A DNA stretch of 9,716 nucleotides. Source: JABDGR01 sp964561455. Its GTDB lineage: Bacteria > Verrucomicrobiota > Verrucomicrobiia > Opitutales > JABDGR01. Positions 1-3,450 of this stretch are shown in pieces. The stretch is taken from contig CAZLPS010000129.1 in assembly GCA_964561455.1 (NCBI GenBank), forward strand, positions 1 through 9,716. Direction: 5' to 3'. Each line of letters begins with the position of its first letter. The first letter of the stretch is position 1. Below the pieces are notes generated by a model. It ran no database searches. It was not told where the DNA came from and saw only the letters and a program-made list of their open reading frames with translations. The translations under genes were made by a program, and so were the position numbers.

Positions 1-223
1 TGCCAAATTCCAGGATGATGCCGGCGACCTGCGCGCCGATGTCCACCGAGTCAATCGGCTCGAGCGTGCCGGTGGCCGGAATCAAATCGAGCACATCGCC
101 ACGTTCGACCTTGGCGGTCTGGTAAGATGTGTCAGAGGTGGACGAATGGTGTGTCCACCAATAGCGTCCGGCAGCCGCGGCGACGGCCAGGGCAAGGATA
201 AGAATGATCCAAAAACGTTTCAT
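1..223 (-). CDS. HlyD/MacA-type periplasmic adaptor, N-terminal part (runs off left edge)
   Basis: The ATG is at 223 and 74 codons are visible before the window ends. The product starts MKRFWIILILALAVAAAAG, an uncleaved signal-anchor or signal peptide at about residues 4-20. A short polar linker follows, then VERGDVLDLIPATGTLEPID and VDIGAQVAGIILEFG. The order 'V.RGD...ATGTL.P...V.VGAQV.G' is the N-terminal signature of membrane fusion proteins of the HlyD/RND/MacA class. These span the periplasm and link an inner-membrane pump (ABC or RND) to an outer-membrane channel. The cut falls just as the barrel-sandwich/biotinyl-lipoyl-like domain begins, so substrate and partner pump cannot be told; the pump gene would be expected further left. 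No clear Shine-Dalgarno precedes the ATG. A perfect 8-bp dyad lies 30 bp upstream. Family assignment is strong; the MacA versus general HlyD subtype is unresolved. Confidence 0.85.
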   Translation of the reverse strand, partial: MKRFWIILILALAVAAAAGRYWWTHHSSTSDTSYQTAKVERGDVLDLIPATGTLEPIDSVDIGAQVAGIILEFG

Positions 224-252
224 GGCGGGTTAATCCAATTGATCGGAGGTTT

Positions 253-270
253 TGACCGCCAAGGCGGTCA
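253..270. promoter_or_regulatory. Perfect dyad TGACCGCC-AA-GGCGGTCA, candidate operator
   Basis: Two 8-bp arms (253-260 and 263-270) are exact inverse complements separated by 2 bp, giving an 18-bp near-continuous palindrome. Its near edge is 29 bp before the ATG of the adaptor gene at 223. The spacing suits an operator or a 5'-UTR hairpin. It lacks a T-run on either strand, so it is not a typical terminator. Function is inferred from symmetry and position only. Confidence 0.4.
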
Positions 271-419
271 GATGGAAGTGCAGACGTACCAAACAGGAGA
301 AGAACGAGGATCGTAAACAGACACTAATCATGGGGCTAAACGGAAAACAATATCCTTGAGGCACCAAACATCAACTAAGAAATGGAGTTTCACGGCTTGG
401 TTCCCCAACTGTTACAAAG

Positions 420-436
420 TGTTCTAATTGAGAACA
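420..436. repeat. Perfect inverted repeat TGTTCT-N5-AGAACA
   Basis: The arms TGTTCT (420-425) and AGAACA (431-436) are exact inverse complements around AATTG. The site is about 200 bp upstream of the adaptor start and 136 bp beyond the esterase stop. It resembles a regulator binding site but matches no site I can name. Its arm spacing does not fit the LexA-type motif it superficially resembles. Confidence 0.35.
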
Positions 437-571
437 TTAACGCCGGTAATCCGCCGTCGAACGCGCCCGCTTAACATGGGCATGGTTATCGGCGAAAAGG
501 CGGTGCTGACCGCGCTATTTTCGGAGATTTGCGGGCTGGGGGGAGGCGTCGCCGGGCCGACCCAAATCCCG

Positions 572-1855
572 TCACTTGAAAAGGTCCAAGTTAATGGAAT
601 CTGCGATTAACTTGTACCCCGCTGAATTGGGGTGGACATGGTCGCGGGTGAGGTCCGCGCGAATGCTCAGCGGTTCTGCTGGATCCTGCACCGCCTTTTC
701 GAAATCCAGGACGGCGTCAAATTCGCCCGCGGTGCGAATCCACTGGTTGACCGCGGCGCGGGTCGCCTCATTTTCATCCGACCATTTGGTGGAATGCAAA
801 ATGGGCAGGAGCGTGGCGCCATAGATTTTGAGGCCTTTCGCGTGCGCCTTCGCGATGAGCTGCTTATCCGCGCCGATGAGTTGGGCCGCGGTGGCGTGTT
901 CGTAACTGATGTCGTTGATGCCTTCGAAGACAATCACATGGGTAACATTCGTGCGGGACAGGACATCATCGTCGAACCGCTTGACCCCCGCCGGCCCCGC
1001 CGCGTCGGCGGATACGATACGGTTCGAACCAATGCCCATGTTTATGACGGAAACCGGTGTGCCGTCCGCCAAGGCGGGCAGGCGTTTGGACAACAAGTCC
1101 GGCCAGGAGGTGTCGGTATCAATGTTTGAGGCGGCGCCGTCCGTGATGGAATCGCCGAAGGTTATAATGACATGGGTGCGGGCGGGCGCCATGACTTGGA
1201 GGCCGGAGACAAAATACAATGCATTGGTGGTCGTCGGGCCGCGGACGGGCTTATTCATGGATTCCGCCGCCGTTATGTCCCCGGGGCCCGAGAGATACAT
1301 GGTTTTCAAGCCCGTGGGATGAAACGTGGTGGGTTTGATGGTCTGGTTAATATAGACACTAATGGCCACGTCCGTGTGCTGGCCGATGTCAATGGTGGCG
1401 GGATCGCTCCATTTTTCTTCGCCAGGCGCCAGGGTGACGGACGGCGAGCCGCCGAAGGTCAGCGGCTTGTCCGACGCTGGCACGATAGCCGGGCCGTTTG
1501 CCCGCATGGCAATATGGGCGGCGCCAATTTGCAGGGGTTCGGCGCCAAACTTGTTGGTGAACTTTACGCGCGCCTGGGAGCCGGCCAGTTTGGCAAAAAC
1601 ATTTAACCGGAAGGTCTGGTGGTCAAAAGTCAGCGCGCCCTGGCCCACGTTGCCGTTGATGGTGGTGGGAAGGAAACTGGTGCCCCAGGCGTCCACCCAT
1701 TGGGTTTGCGACCGTGCGGCGGCAGATTCCGAACTGGCGAGACCGGCGCAACCGGACAGCACCAGCGAAGTAAGAACGGCCAACAGTCCAGACCGGAGGG
1801 ATTGGGCGCGGCGAATATTTTGGCGCGGGAATGGGGAGGTGGGGTGGGGTGCCAT
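572..1855 (-). CDS. Lipoprotein SGNH/GDSL-family esterase (XynE-like)
   Basis: A 427-residue secreted hydrolase of the SGNH superfamily, expected to remove acyl or acetyl groups by ester hydrolysis, plausibly on plant or other polysaccharides. With the ATG at 1855 the signal peptide ends in lipobox LSGC (Cys36), predicting a lipid-anchored envelope protein. Residues about 53-220 (from WVDAWGTSFLP) form the extra N-terminal beta-rich domain usual in the XynE-like subgroup. The catalytic domain follows: block I TFGDSITDG (Ser236), block II NMGIGSNR (Gly276), block III EGIND (Asn314) and block V DHVHPN (Asp405, His408). All four catalytic positions are intact and length is normal. The frame is open upstream to a TTG at 1900, which would add 15 residues; neither start has a Shine-Dalgarno. 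ATG 1855 is preferred because it gives a more usual signal-peptide n-region. The gene sits about 70 bp beyond a terminator, so it probably has its own promoter. The true substrate cannot be read from sequence. Confidence 0.92.
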   Translation of the reverse strand: MAPHPTSPFPRQNIRRAQSLRSGLLAVLTSLVLSGCAGLASSESAAARSQTQWVDAWGTSFLPTTINGNVGQGALTFDHQTFRLNVFAKLAGSQARVKFTNKFGAEPLQIGAAHIAMRANGPAIVPASDKPLTFGGSPSVTLAPGEEKWSDPATIDIGQHTDVAISVYINQTIKPTTFHPTGLKTMYLSGPGDITAAESMNKPVRGPTTTNALYFVSGLQVMAPARTHVIITFGDSITDGAASNIDTDTSWPDLLSKRLPALADGTPVSVINMGIGSNRIVSADAAGPAGVKRFDDDVLSRTNVTHVIVFEGINDISYEHATAAQLIGADKQLIAKAHAKGLKIYGATLLPILHSTKWSDENEATRAAVNQWIRTAGEFDAVLDFEKAVQDPAEPLSIRADLTRDHVHPNSAGYKLIADSINLDLFK

Positions 1856-1911
1856 GACCGCATAAGTTGCGATGAACCGGGGTAATTGTCGAGCCTCCAA
1901 TGGGCGGCGGC

Positions 1912-1926
1912 GACCGCGTTGCGGTC
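1912..1926. repeat. Hairpin GACCGC-GTT-GCGGTC abutting the terminator T-run
   Basis: A perfect 6-bp inverted repeat with a 3-nt loop. It lies directly beside the eight-base A-run (T-run on the minus strand) of the terminator at 1927-1954. Its inner arm shares CGGTC/GACCG with the neighbouring terminator stem, so the arms could pair alternatively across the A-run. It lies in the upstream region of the esterase gene. Confidence 0.4.
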
Positions 1927-1954
1927 AAAAAAAAGACCGTCGGGGGACGGCCTT
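1927..1954 (-). terminator. Rho-independent terminator after the 39-aa basic gene
   Basis: Read on the minus strand: GGCCGTC, loop CCCC, GACGGTC, then eight T. The 7-bp stem contains one G-U pair, and flanking AA/TT can extend it. It lies 27 bp beyond the TAA of the 39-aa ORF. It is almost the same stem as the terminator at 2206-2234. Confidence 0.85.
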
Positions 1955-1981
1955 GTCGAATGAAAACCTTGGCGTGAGCCA

Positions 1982-2101
1982 TTAGGTCTTCATGATATTT
2001 TTGCCGGACGGCCGGTTTTTGACCGGGCCTTTGCCGCCTTTGGATTTGGCGGCGCGGGCTTTGGCGGCAGTCATGCGACCGCCTCTGCTGATCTTGGCCA
2101 T
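1982..2101 (-). CDS. Small highly basic protein, 39 aa, unknown function
   Basis: The ORF begins MAKISRGGRMTAAKARAAK and ends with GKNIMKT and TAA. It has 8 Lys and 4 Arg in 39 residues, no acidic residue, and is rich in Ala and Gly. I do not recognise a family; the composition suggests a nucleic-acid-binding or ribosome-associated peptide, which is inference. Support for coding comes from context: AGGAA lies 5 nt before the ATG, the 20-nt leader is shared with the neighbouring 17-aa gene, and a strong terminator follows. An in-frame ATG at 2152 would add 17 residues but lacks a comparable Shine-Dalgarno. The shared leader is not conserved as protein, because the two copies differ by 1 nt in distance to the ATG, so the start at 2101 is favoured. 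It could be co-transcribed with the 17-aa gene by read-through or have its own weak promoter in 2125-2205. Confidence 0.72.
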   Translation of the reverse strand: MAKISRGGRMTAAKARAAKSKGGKGPVKNRPSGKNIMKT

Positions 2102-2104
2102 GGG

Positions 2105-2124
2105 AATTCCTGGGTTGAAGGTTG
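2105..2124 (-). promoter_or_regulatory. Conserved leader with Shine-Dalgarno, copy 1
   Basis: The minus-strand sequence CAACCTTCAACCCAGGAATT directly precedes the 39-aa gene. It matches the leader of the 17-aa gene (2323-2342) at 19 of 20 positions. AGGAA at 2107-2111 sits 5 nt before the ATG and works as the ribosome binding site. This leader decides the start codon. Confidence 0.8.
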
Positions 2125-2205
2125 GGCTGGGTTTACCCCTGCAGCATGCCATGTTGAACGCGTGGAGAACATGGGGCGTAACCCTACCACCCGGAAAATT
2201 CGCGC

Positions 2206-2234
2206 AAAAAAAAGGACCGTCTTGCGACGGCCTT
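2206..2234 (-). terminator. Rho-independent terminator after the 17-aa basic gene
   Basis: Read on the minus strand: GGCCGTC, loop GCAA (a GNRA tetraloop), GACGGTC, then C and eight T. It lies 30 bp beyond the stop of the 17-aa ORF. Both stem arms are identical to those of the terminator at 1927-1954; only the loop and one following base differ. Confidence 0.85.
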
Positions 2235-2264
2235 CGTAAAGAGCAAATACGGTTTGACCCGGAT

Positions 2265-2318
2265 CTACTTCTTGCTTTTCTTCTTCGCGACTTTCTTGGC
2301 GACTTTTTTCTTAGCCAT
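2265..2318 (-). CDS. Lysine-rich micropeptide, 17 aa (histone-tail-like)
   Basis: The complete product is MAKKKVAKKVAKKKSKK, followed by TAG. Ten of 17 residues are Lys, none is acidic, and the internal KKVA unit occurs twice. This resembles the AKKVAKK tails of bacterial histone H1-like proteins, here without a folded domain. It is far below usual gene-calling limits. Coding is supported by AGGAA 7 nt upstream of the ATG, by the 20-nt leader shared with the 39-aa gene, and by a terminator 30 bp after the stop. A role in nucleic-acid binding or compaction is inferred from composition alone. The alternative is a leader peptide or regulatory RNA with an incidental ORF, but the duplicated leader over a different coding sequence argues for translation. 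Confidence 0.65.
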   Translation of the reverse strand: MAKKKVAKKVAKKKSKK

Positions 2319-2322
2319 GGTA

Positions 2323-2342
2323 AATTCCTGGGTTGAGGGTTG
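2323..2342 (-). promoter_or_regulatory. Conserved leader with Shine-Dalgarno, copy 2
   Basis: The minus-strand sequence CAACCCTCAACCCAGGAATT lies just before the 17-aa gene. It differs at one position from the leader of the 39-aa gene. AGGAA is at 2325-2329, and one extra base (TACC instead of CCC) separates it from the ATG. Confidence 0.8.
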
Positions 2343-2385
2343 TTGATTTTGGATTACGCCTTTATAGTGACGCAGCTGTAACCTT

Positions 2386-2413
2386 ATTGCAATGGTTATA
2401 AACCCGGTTTCAA
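2386..2413 (-). promoter_or_regulatory. Candidate promoter for the micropeptide genes
   Basis: On the minus strand, TTGAAA (2408-2413) is followed after 16 bp by TGCAAT (2386-2391), giving 5/6 and 4/6 matches to sigma70 -35 and -10 consensus. This would give a leader of roughly 60 nt before the 17-aa gene. A second pairing starting from TTGCAA (2387-2392) is also possible. The call is weak because promoter consensus in this lineage is poorly defined. Confidence 0.3.
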
Positions 2414-2487
2414 AAATTTCTGCAGCGGCGGAATTGGCTGGAAAAATTCAGATGCAGATTGCTCGGATGAGGTGACCGATCGGGGTT

Positions 2488-2504
2488 TGTGTCAATCTGT
2501 GTCA
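2488..2504. repeat. Direct repeat TGTGTCA x2, 10-bp period
   Basis: TGTGTCA occurs at 2488-2494 and 2498-2504, separated by ATC, giving one helical-turn spacing. It lies 14 bp downstream of the phosphodiesterase stop. It looks like a short piece of the 'TCTGTGTCA/TCTGTGTAA' intergenic repeats I recall from environmental bacterial genomes. It could also be a tandem regulator site. Confidence 0.4.
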
Positions 2505-2518
2505 TGCTGCGGCTGTTT

Positions 2519-3313
2519 TTACTTCGCCAGCCAGGCCTCTTCAAATCGTTCCGCCTTGGCCGTCATCCCACTGGCGGCGTCAATTTCCACGACGCACCCG
2601 CACAGGCGCACATCACCCTCGGCCACTTCGCTCTTGCGCGGCATGCCGTCCAGAAATCGGGCGATCCCCGCCTGCACGTTGCGCCCGATGACCGACGCAT
2701 ACGGCCCGCTCATGCCCAAATCGGATTGGTAGGCCGTGCCGCGCGGGCGCAGGACCAGGTCCGCCGTCGGAATATGCGTATGCGAGCCGAACACGGCGGC
2801 GCAGCGCCCATCAAGATACCAGCCGAGCGCCACCTTTTCCGACGTCGCCTCCATGTGCGCCTCGACGATCCAGGCGTTGGCCTCTTTGCTGTGCTCGCGC
2901 AACATTTTATCCGCACAGGCAAACGGGCACTCCGCCTTCATGTTCATGAAGGTGCGGCCGAGCACGGTAAATACACCCAGCCGAAATCCGTTGGTGGCCG
3001 TGACGACCAAATACGTCCGCCCCGGACATTGCGGCGGCAGATTCGCCGGCCGGCACACGCGCTCCAGGCTTACAATTTCCGCGTCAAAATTGCGCTGGTC
3101 CCACACATGGTCGCCGAGTGTCAGCGCATCAAGGCCGGCGTCGAGCAATTCGCCCGCGATGACGCCCGTCAACCCCGCGCCGGCGGCGGCGTTTTCGGCA
3201 TTGGCGATGACGAGGTCGAGACCCAGCTCAACGCGCAAAGCCTTCGCCCGCGCCCGGACGGCATCGCGCCCGGGGCGGCCGACGATGTCACCTAAGAATA
3301 AAACTTTGGGCAT
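2519..3313 (-). CDS. ymdB: YmdB/TIGR00282-family metallophosphoesterase (cyclic-nucleotide phosphodiesterase)
   Basis: A complete 264-residue protein of normal family length, cytosolic with no signal peptide. The family uses two metal ions to hydrolyse cyclic nucleotides such as 2',3'-cAMP in YmdB of Bacillus, where it affects biofilm and sporulation decisions. Ordered motifs are FLGDIVG (Asp9), VIANAENA (Glu40, Asn41), TLGDHVWD (residues 66-72), EAHMEATSEK (His153), GSHTHIPTAD (His178, His180), SDLGMSGPY and GDVRLCG near residue 233. The one departure is Asp68 where the family usually has Asn (GNH), at a metal-binding position. The start MPKVLFLGD matches the family N-terminus, although no clear Shine-Dalgarno precedes the ATG. 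The gene lies 137 bp beyond the giant repeat-protein gene, separated from it by short interspersed repeats, so no functional link is implied. The symbol is by family; physiological substrate here is unknown. Confidence 0.93.
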   Translation of the reverse strand: MPKVLFLGDIVGRPGRDAVRARAKALRVELGLDLVIANAENAAAGAGLTGVIAGELLDAGLDALTLGDHVWDQRNFDAEIVSLERVCRPANLPPQCPGRTYLVVTATNGFRLGVFTVLGRTFMNMKAECPFACADKMLREHSKEANAWIVEAHMEATSEKVALGWYLDGRCAAVFGSHTHIPTADLVLRPRGTAYQSDLGMSGPYASVIGRNVQAGIARFLDGMPRKSEVAEGDVRLCGCVVEIDAASGMTAKAERFEEAWLAK

Positions 3314-3330
3314 AAGGAACAGAGTGTTCT

Positions 3331-3416
3331 GGTGCTTAGTGCTTTAGTGCTTAGTTCTTTCAAGGCAACTGCAAAGGTCGGCATTTATCCACAGTGGCTC
3401 CCCACTAAGCACTAAA
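3331..3416. repeat. GTGCTTA/GTGCTTTA short repeats with inverted copy
   Basis: At 3332-3354 the unit GTGCTTA, GTGCTTTA, GTGCTTA runs in tandem. At 3404-3416 ACTAAGCACTAAA is the exact inverse complement of 3343-3355, giving a 13-bp perfect inverted repeat over a 48-bp spacer. This fills most of the 137-bp gap between the giant gene and the phosphodiesterase. It resembles a dispersed non-coding repeat element rather than an IS end: no transposase is present and no target duplication is seen. Confidence 0.6.
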
Positions 3417-3450
3417 ATGCCGAGCACTAGAATACTCGTTTTTGAAATGA

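Larger units (their letters stand above)
224..571. other. 348-bp intergenic region between the esterase and the adaptor gene
   Basis: I see no convincing gene here on either strand. The region holds two perfect inverted repeats (253-270 and 420-436, listed separately) and A/T-rich stretches around 300-440 where the adaptor promoter would be expected. No good -35/-10 pair stands out. No GC-rich hairpin followed by a T-run is visible just downstream of the esterase stop at 572. Confidence 0.6.
2319..2518. other. 200-bp intergenic region upstream of the micropeptide genes
   Basis: I see no gene. The right part has a TGTGTCA direct repeat (2488-2504). The middle is A/T-rich with promoter-like elements (2386-2413). 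The left end is the leader of the 17-aa gene. No terminator hairpin is apparent after the phosphodiesterase stop at 2519, so read-through from that gene into the micropeptide cassettes is possible. Confidence 0.6.

Noticed and set aside
420..436. LexA/SOS box
   Set aside because: Arms resemble TGTTC/GAACA but are 7 bp apart rather than 4, and neither neighbouring gene is an SOS gene.
428..610. Plus-strand ORF of 60 aa starting at TTG
   Set aside because: It overlaps the 3' end of the esterase gene, has no Shine-Dalgarno and no recognisable motif, and contains the 420-436 dyad region at its start.
632..1129. Plus-strand 165-aa ORF opposite the esterase
   Set aside because: It is antisense to a protein with all SGNH catalytic blocks intact; its composition is a mirror of that gene's codon use.
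2099..2152. Longer form of the 39-aa protein starting at the in-frame ATG at 2152
   Set aside because: It would translate the leader shared with the 17-aa gene, which is conserved as nucleotides but not in distance to the start codon, and it has no ribosome binding site of comparable quality.
2489..3295. Plus-strand 268-aa ORF opposite the phosphodiesterase
   Set aside because: The minus strand encodes a complete YmdB-family protein with every motif in order, so the opposite frame is a by-product of high GC.
3331..3416. Insertion-sequence ends
   Set aside because: The 13-bp inverted repeat spans only about 74 bp with no transposase, and no target-site duplication is visible.
3421..3443. Rho-independent terminator on the plus strand (CGAG...CTCG followed by TTTTT)
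   Set aside because: The stem is only four GC/AT pairs with mismatches, and no plus-strand gene precedes it. On the minus strand, where the giant gene ends, no T-run follows it.
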